A DNA stretch of 64,000 nt from Caenorhabditis remanei (taxonomy: Eukaryota; Nematoda; Chromadorea; Rhabditida; Rhabditidae), in assembly GCF_010183535.1 (NCBI RefSeq), contig NC_071329.1, positions 7,936,001 to 8,000,000 of the forward strand. Direction: 5' to 3'. A program made the translations under genes and the position numbers. This document shows positions 37,877 to 49,209 of the stretch, one piece after another (within the stretch, counting starts at the first letter, position 1; each line of letters begins with the position of its first letter). A model generated the notes under the pieces. It made no database searches. It had not been told where the DNA came from and saw only the letters and a list, made by a program, of their open reading frames with translations.

Positions 37877-38245
37877 TTATAAAAACGTCGTGTTTGTTCT
37901 TTGTAAGAAGGGTTTTAGTCTGTAAGTTCCCAGTTTTGACCAGATTTCCGTATTTTTGTCATTTTCGCTGATAACGATCACTGAATATTGTCGACGTAAT
38001 AGGGCAAGTAGACGAACTGCAAACGCAACTTTTGAAGTCTTCTTCGCGGCATTATAGGTAAAAAATCTTTCCATCCCGAAACAGTTGTTTTCCAGAAGTC
38101 TCATAATAATCAAAGGATGAATCTTCTTCTTCTGAGTAAACTTCTCATATATTTCTCCAAAACCAAGTCGACCTTGTCATTGGATCGTTGTCGAAAAGAG
38201 TGACCATGTAAATTGTCGCATCGAACTTTTTGGCTTCTTCTCTCA
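37877..38245 (-). pseudogene. small gene with an apparent frame break, unknown function
   Basis: The 5' part (from ATG at about 38245) reads MRLMREEAKKFDATIYMVTL then FDNDPMTR, and hits a stop soon after 38155. The 3' part in a second frame (about 38150-37877) reads protein-like through HPLIIMRLLENNCFGMERFF and YSVIVISENDKNTEIW and ends RTNTTFL. The two overlap near 38150, so they look like one gene split by a +1 or -1 shift, or joined by an intron I cannot place convincingly. I do not recognise the family. Confidence 0.35.
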
Positions 38246-38640
38246 TCAATCTCATTCCTGTTTCCTCTTCTATCTATATGATATTTCGACATTGACTAGC
38301 TACTACTACTACAGTACTCTACGTGAGTGCGCGGCGCGCGACGTTCGCATTATGATCACTTGGATGAATTCCAAGAAAAAAGTAACGGTGAAAAGAAGCG
38401 AACGAGGCGAACAGAGGCAAGCGAAAAAAAAAACGAAAAGGACGTTTATTCAACGCGACAGGAGAAATGGGAAGAGTCAGATATTCTGGGAATAATAACA
38501 TGAGGGAAAACTGAGTAGAACGATTGGTAAATTGAAAAAGTGAACAGCTAAATTCTATAATGCGAATGGGATTGTATAAATGCGTATATAGGATTTTCAG
38601 TTTAAAGATGAAATTATATTCCGAGGGTAAAATTTCAGCA

Positions 38641-40767
38641 CTACTCTCCCTTGTACATGAGCCAAATACGTGGCGATTCGATGTAGGCGTGCGAAGCGTC
38701 TTCGGTGACGTAACATGAATGTTCAGTGAACATGTGGTCTTTAATATCGTTCCAATTTGGGCATTTGAGCTGACAAACTGAGCAAACGTATCCATGATGT
38801 TCCTGAAAACAGTAAAATGAGAAATGAAAGTTGAATTATTTCTGGAATATCATTCAGGATTCTTGAAACCTTGACATGGCAGTAATTACAAACTGATGCG
38901 CCGACCTAAGATCGCTGTTGACATATATAATTGGGAGTTATCATTACATTTCGAAAGACACTTTGAAAATGATGGAAGAAAAGTTATGTCCTTGTCGGAT
39001 TTTATTCGCCCGATAATTACATGTTGGTTTTTGAAGCGAAACATTTAATGGGTCGGTTAAAAACTTTAGGTTCTATCTGTTCCTACCTTAGCGTGCTGCT
39101 CCATCAGCATGTATCGATTAGCTTTGAAATCACATACGATGCACTCAAACTTCAGTATTCCGGTATGGATGCGTTCGTGAACCGTGACAGCGACGTCCGA
39201 AATGAAAAACTCTTCGCAGAAATGACATTGGTAGGTTTTTGTGAAAATGTGCGACATTTTACGATGCTTGCGTAACTTTCTTGGCGTCAAGAACTTCTGG
39301 GGACAGTCTGGACAACGGAATCCCGAATTGTTGCCACGGTGGAATTTGGAACGATGCTTGAAGAGACGATAGGCGTTGCACATGTTGCGAACTGGACGAC
39401 AATCGAGACAAAGATAAGTTAGATCACAGTCATGATCAGCGAGATCAGCCTGTGAGGGCAGACATTTGAAGCACTGAAGACACTGAATAAAATCTGCACT
39501 TTCTGGATGCTTCTTATTAATGTGATTTGTGAAGGAGATGTCATTACGGAAGCGTTTATCACAGAACGGGCATTGTGGCGAGCGCTAAAATAAAATAATT
39601 AAGTAGAGTGATAATTTTTTTAAAGTTATAGTTGTTTACCTTTTTGAAATAAGGAAACTTCTTTTTAAGCGCATCCATCGGGTACATAAGTCCACCAAAA
39701 CGATTAAGACGTGGAACATGTCCTTGACTGTTCTCTCCTGGCAATGGAATCGTATTTGGGTCTAGATCATTCGATTCGGCATCAATTTCAGACTCCGGAG
39801 GAATGAATCCACCACTGACAAGTTCTTCAATGCGAGCACGCTCCTTTTCAATTTCAATCATGAACTCTGACATTTTCTTCTGTTCCTCCAAAAATGCAAT
39901 ATAAGCTTTCGGATGCGTGTCCCTCAGATGTTTCTCCAGCAGATACATCTCACCGAATCGATTTTTGCAGACCTTGCATCGAAACATGCTTTTACGAACG
40001 AAATCTCGAATCTGCTTCATACTCATTGAAGATGCGGGCACCATATTGAGATCCGGCGCACAAAACTCTTGATTCACTGAAATATTGAAACATACTACTC
40101 GAAGAAAATCTCGCTACTTACTTTGAGGAATAACACATTTGTCGAATTCTTCCGACGGATCGATGTAGTTAAGTGTAGCACGAAACTCGCGTAGCTTCTC
40201 GATCGGCTTTCCATCACCGCCGAGCACAATTCTCTCCTTGTGACATTTCGGAGGATTTCTGAGATTAGAAAGAAGTTCTCCGACACCGTTTATCTTTTTC
40301 GGTCCGCAACACGAATCTTTCTTGTGAGAATGCTCATCTCCATTCTCTTCCGCGTCTCTTTGCTTTGAAATAAATGCTCGGAGGAAGCGCTCCTGAATCG
40401 CTTGAAGATCTTGAGCGTCACGGACATTATACGATGTCGGGACCGGAGGTGCGGGTTGCTTGAAGAGGAAATCGTGGGACTCAACGTGTTCTTCGTTGTC
40501 TTCGGTATGATGACTGTCTAGCGGATCTGAATCTGATTAAAATGATTAAAACAATAATAAACAATCAGATATTTGGAACAATGATAGTGAGCAGGTTGAT
40601 CAGAACCTTAATTTAAGACAAAGTAAAAATATGGGAATTATATTTTTCAAGAACAGGGATTTTATTATTATAATGCAACACCGGAAAAAGTTATTTTTAC
40701 TTGGTTCTTCCTCTTCGCATTTGACAATCGATAAATCGCCAACGTTCTCGTGCTCTGATGTTGCCAT
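38641..40767 (-). CDS. multi-C2H2 zinc-finger protein
   Basis: Probable nuclear DNA- or RNA-binding protein. Exons 40767-40701, 40532-40122, 40076-39640, 39584-39087 and 38802-38641 are in phase and give 524 aa. The start is [20 protein letters not shown]. An N-terminal region of about 170 residues without fingers follows. Then come about eight Cys/His fingers spread over the rest, including [52 protein letters not shown] and [11 protein letters not shown] charged spacer with a short coiled-coil-like stretch ([17 protein letters not shown]) follows the first finger. The fingers are irregularly spaced and lack TGEKP linkers, unlike typical tandem arrays. Exon 2 has no internal ATG, so a simple ORF scan misses it. 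I do not recognise the orthologue. Confidence 0.85.
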
Positions 40768-41349
40768 ACTGTTTGATTTCTGGAAATTATCGTTTAAAAA
40801 GAATAACTGACAGAAAAGATACGCTGAACATATGAAAAAGTGTAATATTTTCATGATTTCATGGTTAAAACGACGATTTTCGAAAATAAAATAAAATAAG
40901 TCACATGTTACGCTTGTCCACGGGGATTACACGAAGTTCTGATTAGAGCATGAATGCATAGCTAAAGAAATGCAACTTTTTGTGCATTTTTGGCGTAATT
41001 CGGAATTTTTGACAGAAATAAAGTGAATTTATTTGGATGGAAATAAAGTTTAAAGTGGTTGGAAAAATTTTTAACGACCGGTCAAAGAAAATTTTACTCG
41101 GTGGGTCAAGAATCCAATTTTTGATCGCTGTGTAAGCTTATTACTAACAATACTTCAACATCTCCGGTTTGAAAAATAAAATAGTTCCCACAGTCGTTAT
41201 ATAAAATTGCACTCGATTTTCCGTCCTGTCTAGACACATTTGACTTTTCGAAATTCAAAAAGAACCAATCATCTAAAACTGATCTTGAAAAAGTTATATT
41301 TGCCAAACAAAACATGGAAAAAACGTCTGGAAGGGTTATACAGACTTGG

Positions 41350-41357
41350 TATAAAAG
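41350..41357 (+). promoter_or_regulatory. TATA box of the 37-aa micro-gene
   Basis: TATAAAAG lies 71 bp upstream of the ATG at 41421, a suitable distance for a short leader. It supports the small downstream ORF being a transcribed gene. Confidence 0.5.
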
Positions 41358-41420
41358 AGCTTCTGAATCAAAGAAGAAGTAAAACCTTTTCTAAAAAAAT
41401 ATTCAACTGAATCCGCGAAC

Positions 41421-41534
41421 ATGTTTCATATTTGGGCTTCCCATGCTGATATCTATGAGGCTACGATGAGAATCCATCCGGTTGGAAATGAGAAGAAGGA
41501 CGGCAAAAAGGAGAAGAAGATCGAAAAGGAGTAA
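41421..41534 (+). CDS. 37-aa micro-gene, unknown function
   Basis: A short intronless ORF encodes MFHIWASHADIYEATMRIHP and a Lys/Glu-rich tail ending KIEKE. It has a TATA box upstream (41350) and an AATAAA 15 bp after the stop (41549-41554), so it has the full layout of a compact gene. It sits next to the Ala/Lys-rich paralogues and in convergent orientation to them. The charged tail and compact promoter suggest a small sperm-type protein, but that is inference. I do not recognise the family. Upstream coding exons are not seen. Confidence 0.5.
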   Translation: MFHIWASHADIYEATMRIHPVGNEKKDGKKEKKIEKE

Positions 41535-41769
41535 ATTTGGTTGTTTCCAATAAATACTATTCCTGGCTGAAATATTTTAAAGATATAAGATAATCGATCA
41601 GATTCTCGATGTTTATCTTTCTATGATTTCAACAGTTTCAAATGGATGTACAGTATTCATCATACGGTACCTGAAAAAGAATCTGAATAGCTCAAAATGC
41701 ATTTATTCTCGTTCAAGGGATCAACAAATAGAAAGAGAAAAATACATTTATGAACGATTTATATTTGAA

Positions 41770-42598
41770 TTAACATTGACTGTAGTCAGTGCTCGCTTGC
41801 CTCAATTCTTCTTGCGGAGGTAATGCCTTATTGTTGGAATTGAAGTCCGGCGACTGGAAGACCTGCGTCTCACGGCGTGGGCGCTTTCCACGTGGCTTCA
41901 CAGGTGTAGATTGTTCTCCCGAAGCAGGCACGGCTGGAGCTGCAGCCGCTGCTGCTGGCTCGACTGTCGCATCGACTGAAAAATGGTTTTTTGGTGGGAA
42001 TCAACCGACAACTTGATAAATTCAAAGGTTTCCACCGTTATTTCAACGTTCTAAAGTTTAGCAATTTTTTTTGGAAGAATATTCTCTCGATATCAGACAT
42101 GTTTCAGACAAAAAAAGAATCCCACCAGCTGTTGCTGGGGCAGCAAATAAACTATTGAAGATAATCTTAAGTTCAACGTTTGCGACAGCATTAGAATCGG
42201 TTGGCTGAGCAGCTTGCACTGCTTCCGGAGCTGCTGCTGGAGGTGCAGCGGTCGAATCCGTGGCAGCGATTGCATGAGCTGCTGAAAGCTTCTTCGATTT
42301 CGGCTCGGCTGAAAAAGGCTTTTTGTTATTAATCAATTAGATAAAGTCAAAGGTTTCCATCTGCATTTTAATATTCTGAAATAGCGAAAACACTTTTTTC
42401 GAAGGATTTTCTTGTACTAACAGACATGTTTCAGCAAAAAGAAAAGAATCTCACCAACTGATGCTGAAGTCGGAGCATCGTTGCGGCGACGACTGGCTGA
42501 AATGAAGAATTCCAGATTAACAGTCCAAATAAACTATTAAACTTACAAGTATCTTGTACGACAGCTTTTGCCTCGGTTGGTTCGATCGTTGAGCTCAT
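41770..42598 (-). CDS. Ala/Lys-rich low-complexity protein, downstream paralogue
   Basis: Exons 42598-42547, 42496-42455, 42308-42126 and 41975-41770 are in phase and give 160 aa. The start MSSTIEPTEAKAVV lies 3 bases after a TTTCAG acceptor, which suggests trans-splicing. The centre is Ala-rich (AAHAIAATDSTAAPPAAAPE). The C-terminus has a basic patch (KPRGKRPRRE) that could bind nucleic acid. Exon 3 and its flanking introns are close copies of exon 4 and its introns in the upstream neighbour at 42858-43783. In this copy the donor that ends the neighbour's exon is lost, and the exon runs on to the next donor. About 260 bp separate it from the upstream stop, compatible with an operon. Function unknown. 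Confidence 0.65.
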
Positions 42599-42857
42599 TG
42601 CTGAAATCAGAGAACTTTTTGTTCAAACTCCCACTCTAACCAATATATATATATTTTTTTTTATTGGTCATAAACCAATTTGATTCAAGTCAAGAAGAGG
42701 TCAATGGAAAACATAAAATGCCCAAAGTTACAGGTTCATTTCTGAAAGTACTTAGAAAAAAGATTAGGAAAGATGAGAAAAACCAAGAAACAGACACTTG
42801 AGGAGATACAACAAAATTATGGGGATAATATCATATGGATAATATTATGGGGGCATA

Positions 42858-43783
42858 TTATGACAAAATAAGAAAATGATGATCATGATGGATATTTGGT
42901 TTTGGGCAGACGAAATCCTTCTCCGAGTATCGGCTCGAACGAGCCCGAATGCGGCGGTCGATTTCAGCGAACGGTGTGGCTTCAATGTCGGCGCCAAGGG
43001 CGATGGCCTCCATCTCTTCGGCAATCTTCGGTTGCTCGGCAGAAGAGAGTTGGATTGGGGCGGTCTTCTTATTCTTTTTCTCATCCGAAACACCTTCTGA
43101 AAAAGTTTGAATTGTTTTTCCTACCCCGCCTTTTGGAAGAGTATTCTCTCAATATCAAACATGTTTCAGACAAAAAAAATCTCACCAGCTGTTGCTGGAG
43201 GCGGTAAATCAACTATTAAACTTACGAGTCTCTTGTCCGTTCACGAGAGCATTCGCCTCGGTTGACTGAGCAGCGGCTTGAGAAGCAGCGGTCGAATCGG
43301 TGGCAGCGATTGCTGCAGCTGTCTTCTTCGATTTCGATTCGACTGGAAAAGGTTTTTTTTGGTAATCAATTAGATAAAATCAAATGTTTCCACCTTCATT
43401 TCTATATTCTGAAATAGAGGAAACAACAAGTTTTTTTTTCGTAGGATATTCTTGCACTAATAGACATGTTTCAGACAAAAAAAGAATCTCACCAACTGTT
43501 GCTGGAGTCGGAGCGAGGGTTGCATCCTTGACGACGATGGGACCATTCGGAACCTTCATGAGCGGTTGACCTGGAAAATGTTTGATAAGCCATTGTTATT
43601 TTCAAGAATGTTACCTCCGATGATGATTTCAGCAACAGGAGCTGTGTCACCATTTGGGGAGTTGGTCTCCATGACTTCTGAAAAGCAGTTTGATTAGGGA
43701 GAAGAATTCTGAAAATGATTCTCACCGTTTTCAGTCTTTGGAGTTCTGTTATCCGGAAGATCCGGAACAACGTTATCCGACAT
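42858..43783 (-). CDS. Ala/Lys-rich low-complexity protein, upstream paralogue
   Basis: Exons 43783-43726, 43677-43615, 43570-43493, 43342-43226 and 43096-42858 are in phase and give 184 aa. It starts MSDNVVPDLPDNRTPKTEN, has an Ala-rich segment (KKTAAAIAATDSTAASQAAA) and ends in a charged domain (FAEIDRRIRARSSRYSEKDF). No signal peptide or membrane segment is visible. Exon-intron modules are shared with the downstream neighbour. The two could also be alternative 3' ends of one long transcript. I do not recognise the family. Confidence 0.65.
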
Positions 43784-45454
43784 TCAACACTGTAAAATAA
43801 TTGGGTTTGATGAGTTGAACATTAAAAGAAGACTAGATTATTCAAAAGGAAATAATTTATTGAAAATCAAGATGAGACTAGACTCGAGCTAGAAGCTGTA
43901 CATGAATGAAGGCGAGTGATTGAAAAGAGACGACTAGAGTATCAATGAGAGATAATATATCTCTAATGTACAGTATATAAACCCAGAGAAGTATGAGGAA
44001 TAGTGGGCGGAGCTAGAGTAAGTGGACGCCATCACTCGTGCCATCAGGAGAGGGAGAGATGGATTATGTACGGTCTCAGAGATTCAGAGAAACTTGGAGA
44101 AGCAGAAGCGTCCACCAGCCAGCATGCATTGTCACGCCTGCTCGCAAATAGGAGAGAATATGATGGTAACATCCAATCGATTGAAAGTCAGAGAAAGGTC
44201 GAGAGAGGCCGATGTCACTGGCGCTGTGCCAAGGTACCGGGGAGGTGTGAGGAGAGAGAGAGAGAGGAGAAACTCGTGACTACTTTTGTGGAGGAATTGG
44301 GTGCAAGTACGAACGGGGAACTTCTTGAAAAAGGACCGCCCGTATAGAAACGATCCGGGTAGATTAGACGGACGGGGTATCAGAACCGAGTAAATAATAA
44401 GTAGCTTTGGACCGACTGAAAATAGACAATTTCTTCTTTTCCGGATTCCACTTGGGTTTTTTTAATACAGTGTGCATCTTCTTATTACTTTTCCGTCGTA
44501 TAAAAAAAGTTCTACGAGCTTTTCGAATGCTCAAAATCCAAAAACAACAACTTGTTTCCAAATCGTCTACTCAACTTCCTTTACAATGGAAAAGAGAAAT
44601 ATAAATTCAACTAAAAAGAAATAATAACTCATTTGCGCAATAACCACCAGAGGCCCAGAGAAGTTTGATTACTAATAGAGAAATAACAAGTAAGAAAGGT
44701 GAAGGAAACGTGTTGCGAAATGAAAAGATATGCATATTGCGTCGCTCATTTTTATGATGATGGCGTGAGTGGAGTTGTGAGTTTTTGGTTGTCTTCTGAT
44801 TGTGAGTGTGAAGGTAATAAGGGATCGAAGAATGGAAAGAATTTATCGTGTAAATGAAATGAAAGATCAAATAGTAAAGAAGGAAGAAGTAGACATCGTA
44901 GAGCCTGATAGTTACTGTAGATAGAAGTGGACGTAGCTTAAGTTACAGTATTCAGCTATACATTTAAAACATGAATCGTAATTTACCGTAAATACTGTGA
45001 TTGAAGCACACCTTGATTAGAAGCAAACCTGAAATATAAGCACACCCACATGACCTCGGATTTTCGTATTTATTTTTTCCGTATTTTTTCTGTTTGGCTG
45101 TCCACTTTTCCATATTAGACATGGGAAAACGCATAAAAATTATTACATTTTCGACTTCGGTACACAATAAAACAACAAATCTAGGAAGAAGGTAATACGT
45201 GTCTGTGGAGGGTATTTTCGAGAACTCTTTTGGACTCTAACACATTGCAAATCTCGGTTTAGAACGTTAAACTCACTGAAAACGCCTTAGAATATAACAA
45301 TTGAGGACACTTTTTACAAGAGACGTGATGGAGCATGCGTGTTATTTCTTTTTCGGATGGGCAGATACAAAACACAAACAATAGACATTCAATTTAAAAA
45401 TAATTTATTCAATAACCCTCTGCACGAGTTCCACGATATCTTGCTTTCTTGAAT
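43784..45454. other. intergenic region
   Basis: This is the upstream region of the Ala/Lys-rich gene and the downstream region of the MSP gene. A TATATAA-like word lies near 43975. The plus-strand frames at 44003-44347 overlap one another and show no splice or promoter support, so I do not call them. Confidence 0.45.
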
Positions 45455-45887
45455 TTATGGGTTGTACTCAATCGGGAGATTCTTACGACGAACCATACCG
45501 TCTCCTTGGAACCACTCACGACGGAATTGCTTGGCAGCTCCGTCTGGGGTGTTGGTCCACTCAACAGTGATACGGTCGTTGTTGGTGTCCTGAAACATGA
45601 GAGTATCAGAAACTAGACCAGGTTCAGTTCCTAGTTACCTCTTGTCCGAAAGCGAAGGCATCGCAGGAAACGGCGAGAAGAACAGCCTCCTTTGGATCGA
45701 GAACTCCGCATGGTGGGTCGACTCCGAGACGTTTCATGTTGGTGGTCTTGATTCCGTACCCGATACGACGGGCGGACGAGTTGATCACCTTGATGTGGTA
45801 GGTGTGCTTGTCGTCGTATGGGGCATTGAAGACGATCTTGGCGTTGGGTTGGGTCTGGATATCTCCTGGTGGGACGGATTGAGCCAT
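45455..45887 (-). CDS. msp: major sperm protein (MSP)
   Basis: MSP is the small cytoskeletal protein that polymerises to drive amoeboid nematode sperm, and it also signals to the oocyte when released. Exons 45887-45639 and 45589-45455 are joined by a 49-nt intron and give exactly 127 aa, the family length. The start is [20 protein letters not shown], and [20 protein letters not shown] and the end [11 protein letters not shown] are diagnostic. The intron lies between GQE and DTNND. TATA and GATA elements lie upstream, and an AATAAA is present just past the stop (complement of 45404-45409). MSP genes are multicopy, so the individual member cannot be named. Confidence 0.97.
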
Positions 45888-45941
45888 GGCGATTTGTTGA
45901 AGGAGTTTGGAAACTCTATGGAGACTGGCGGATTTCTCCTC

Positions 45942-45962
45942 CCTTTATACGGACGTCTTATC
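45942..45962 (-). promoter_or_regulatory. MSP core promoter: GATA site and TATA box
   Basis: On the minus strand a GATAAG word (45962-45957) is followed by TATAAAGG (45949-45942), about 55 bp before the ATG. Paired GATA and TATA elements at this spacing are characteristic of msp promoters, where a GATA factor acts in spermatogenesis. Confidence 0.65.
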
Positions 45963-46712
45963 AGTGTTCTTGATCTTTGTTCCAGATTTCTAGAAAGATA
46001 CGAAAGTCAGTTCACGTGGTTACTCAAAAAAGCGAAATCAAAACTTTTTCAAATTAGAACTTTCTCATATCTCACGTCAAAATTCTCTTTGTTACTTTTT
46101 CTTTTTATCAGTAGAGCCCATGAAAACGTGAAATTTTTAAGCGCTAAAGCAAAAAAGATCGTGCAAAGATTGAAGACACCACACTAAAAACAGACCAATC
46201 TCTTCATATTTCTGGAAAATCACCGATCTATGAATTTTTTGATACCTAGAGCGGTGTTTCAGTCACAATGCTTCCATCAAAAAGCTATTTCACTTTTTCA
46301 AACATTGGAATACTGGACTTTCTTGTAAACTGTCTAATTCTGTTGTTATAGTTTAAAACCCCATTTGGCTAGTTTTTTCTTTTTCTATTTTATGCTGCTC
46401 TTCAAAACGTTTTCCAATTCAAATTGTTTGCTCTTCAGCATACGTATCTCTTGTAGTTCCACCAAATCCAATCTGAAACTATGAATTTGATAAATGTCTG
46501 TAGTTCAGGAAGAGTTTCTTTCTTTTTTCTGCAGTTTTCTACACAATACTACAAATTGTTGTCGTCATTAACGTCAGAACACTTCATTTCCTTCTCTCGA
46601 GTGAAGTCCAGTCTAGATTAGAGCTCCGCCCTCCAATATCTTCATTTAATAAGTTGCTGCTCTACCCATAACAAATTCTCTGCAATTCTATTCATCTGAC
46701 TGAAACTGTAAC
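45963..46712. other. intergenic region
   Basis: This lies between the divergent MSP gene and the 40-aa ORF. No further gene or repeat is seen. Confidence 0.4.
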
Positions 46713-46835
46713 ATGTTTGCCAATATCAATTACATGGAAGTCGTTCAAGCAATGGAGGAAATGGGTGGAAAAATATCTCGTCGTACAGTTTACAATGGTC
46801 GTGGAACACAGTGTTATTCGAGAATTCAAAAATAA
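46713..46835 (+). CDS. 40-aa ORF, possible micro-gene
   Basis: An uninterrupted ORF reads MFANINYMEVVQAMEEMGGK and then ISRRTVYNGRGTQCYSRIQK. Its codon choice and composition look coding, not random, in a stretch otherwise full of stops. I see no TATA box and no canonical AATAAA nearby, so it may be the last exon of something with an upstream exon not found. It lies between the MSP gene and the first 34-aa micropeptide gene. Function unknown. Confidence 0.4.
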   Translation: MFANINYMEVVQAMEEMGGKISRRTVYNGRGTQCYSRIQK

Positions 46836-46998
46836 TTTATTTTGATTCAAAATTTTGTTATAAAATCTGCAATGAATAAATTGTCTGACTATTTTTTTGA
46901 TCACGATATATATTTCACATGAAAGAAAGAGAAAAAACCAGTCAGCAAGACTAGAGCGCGTTAGAAACGTCTCACTTCCAGCGTGTTCATTAAAATGG

Positions 46999-47150
46999 GA
47001 TTTATCATCATTCCCTCCCACTTCGTCCTAGCCACGTGGAATCTTCCGATGTTATCACCATAATGATGACAAATCGATTGGTACTTAAGCCGAGCAAATC
47101 GTCAGTTTGAATAAGATCCAATCGATCCAATCCAACCAACCGAAGCCACC
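46999..47150 (+). promoter_or_regulatory. conserved promoter block of micropeptide gene A
   Basis: This region is repeated upstream of the second copy. It has CCTCCCACTT, then CCACGTGG (an E-box palindrome), then GATAA-type words on the minus strand, then a 49-bp identical block including AATCGATTGGTACTTAAG. The ATG is preceded by GCCACC. Confidence 0.6.
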
Positions 47151-47255
47151 ATGAACGCCATCTACACTGCCGTCCTTGTCGCCTCCACTCTCGCCTGCAC
47201 TGCCGTTGCATGGATCGGACTCTCCATCGACACTGCCAACGAGGATCTCCTCTAA
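47151..47255 (+). CDS. 34-aa membrane micropeptide, copy A
   Basis: The ORF starts MNAIYTAVLVASTLACTAVA and ends WIGLSIDTANEDLL. The first 25 residues form one hydrophobic helix, so it is either a tiny membrane protein or a cleaved signal peptide with a very short tail. Copy B at 51603 differs at two residues (Cys to Tyr, Ile to Val) and by a few silent bases. Both share their promoter and the first bases of the 3' UTR. Conservation of the frame in a duplicated pair supports coding. I do not recognise the family. Confidence 0.7.
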   Translation: MNAIYTAVLVASTLACTAVAWIGLSIDTANEDLL

Positions 47256-48249
47256 TCTGGTCAATGGACATCCCTGGTTCCAAACGTTTTCCTCGTCATT
47301 CAATGAGTCTGGATCGTTGGGAAACTATTTTTGTAATGAAATATGTCAATGAAAGTCTTTGAGTTTTTAAGTATTTGTTCATCTGGATTCAGATACAATA
47401 CATAACGGTTTCAATTAGCATACACTTTTCCTTATATGCTTTTGCGTCCGAAACACAGAAAATCTTTACGAACCGTATATCTATGAAGGTTGAAAAACAA
47501 AACTTTTAGTTGGAAACGAGATAAAATTGAATGGATTATGAAGGATGTTTGATCGGTTAAATTCAGTTCGCAGGTTCAGGTTCATGATTTTCGATATAAA
47601 CGTTTATACAATGGTTGTTAAAGCTTCAAAGATTTCTTGAAATCTTCCAGATTTATCGGAGTTAATTAAAATTAATCATGCAGGACACAATCAAAAATAT
47701 TTCGCTAGTTCTCGCGAAAAATCTTCTAACTCTCTATTTCCACTCTCTCTGAAACACACCTCCAAATGTTTTCAATAGTTTTTTCTCCTTTCTGAGTCAT
47801 ACCGTTTTCCATCATTTTCTATTTTCTTACAAATCACACTTTCCTTTCCAAAACTATAAACCTCAAAACTCTTAAATTTTGCAGTTCCCCTCTTCGTTTC
47901 AGTTCCAATACCTATTCATCAGGTAGCCACGTCGTCACTAGTCCACGTCGCATACCGCCTCTATTGTATTTGCCCGTCTCTGAGTCTCTTCATCTCACCG
48001 TACTATCTCCTCATTATTTCAATGCACTAATCAAATTTTGGAGCCAAACTCCGCAAATTGACTCCTTATCAGGTCATTGATAAGGGCTGAAACTTTTCAC
48101 CCACCACTAATATACATTCATGTCGTATCAATTTTACAATTCAAACTCAATTTGTGTGCTGTGTCCGTCTCTTTTATTTGAACGGCTTTCATATTTTCAA
48201 TACTTTGTTCCAAAATTCCAACTATTTTCCTATTCTTCTAATTTTCAGC
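47256..48249. other. intergenic region upstream of the GM2-activator-like gene
   Basis: No gene is supported. The acceptor ATTTTCAG at 48241-48248 sits one base before the next start codon and may be a trans-splice site. Confidence 0.4.
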
Positions 48250-49209
48250 ATGCTTTTCAAGTGGCTCCTTCTTGCCGCCTTCGTCACTTTGGCTTGGTCA
48301 AAATGCGAAGATGGAGTGGATAATGTGATTAAATTCACTGATACGACAAAAGGAAAGGGACCAATTATCTTGACTGATTTCGAAGTGACCACTTATGATG
48401 AGAACAAGGAACCATCTTGCAAGAAGGGACACGCTCAATTCCGTCTTCCAGGACATTTCAAACTTCACAAGGGTGAGTACTAAGGAATCAAACTTCTGAA
48501 TTCATACACATGTCTGGTGTGGAAGAATACAAAAATTGTCTAAGCACAAAATGAAAGTTTTTGTGTTCTCGGTGATACAAAAAAGAATGAAACAAACAGA
48601 TTGCGTAGCCCCACGTCAAATAATGTAATGTATGTGAGAGTATGAATTATAAAAAAAAACAATTTCAGGATTCGTCACTGTCAACGAGGCCGTCACTGAT
48701 GATTCCAACTTGGAGCTTGCTTTGAACGTCGAGAAAGATTCATGGATGATCGGAAAAGTTTGTGTCAATGGAAAATCTGAGAACTCCTTCGTTCCAGATC
48801 AACTTTGGTAACTTTCATATCAAGAAATCTCCCTGAATCATCTTCAATATTTCAGCAAATTCCAACTTTGCTCTCTCGCCCCAACTGTCTGCTCTCTCTT
48901 GAAGGTTAAAACAAATGGACCAGTTGACGTGACTCCATTTGTTCAAAAAGAGCCAATTGACATCGGAGCTCTTCCAATTCCACAACTCGGAGGAGACTGG
49001 AAGATCGGAGGAAAAATTACACAGAATGGAAAGACATTGGCTGGTGTCCAAATTGGAAATGGAAAGACGTGGTTGAATATTTATGTGAGTTCTGAGACAC
49101 TTTTTGTGTCAAAAATAACTTTTATTTTCAGTCGGAGGAAGGAAAGGGTTCAGTCAACTACGATCCAGTGCCACCAGGCGGACCAAGCTTTGACCACAAC
49201 GAGTTGTAG
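48250..49209 (+). CDS. secreted GM2-activator-like lipid-binding protein
   Basis: Probable extracellular or lysosomal lipid-transfer protein of the GM2-activator/MD-2-related type. Exons 48250-48472, 48669-48807, 48856-49084 and 49132-49209 are in phase and give 222 aa. The start MLFKWLLLAAFVTLAWSKC is a clear signal peptide with predicted cleavage near residue 17. Paired cysteines follow (CEDGVD, CKKGHA, VCVNGKS, FQLCSL, TVCSLL). The pattern QLGGDWKIGGKITQNGKTLA matches the GM2-activator C-terminal strand motif (G-x-Y/W-x-I ... G-K). AATAAA words follow near 49328. The family call rests on the cysteine spacing and this motif, so it is moderate. Confidence 0.7.

Noticed and set aside
44003..44347. 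114-aa plus-strand frame
   Set aside because: Two overlapping frames, no promoter, splice or poly(A) evidence.
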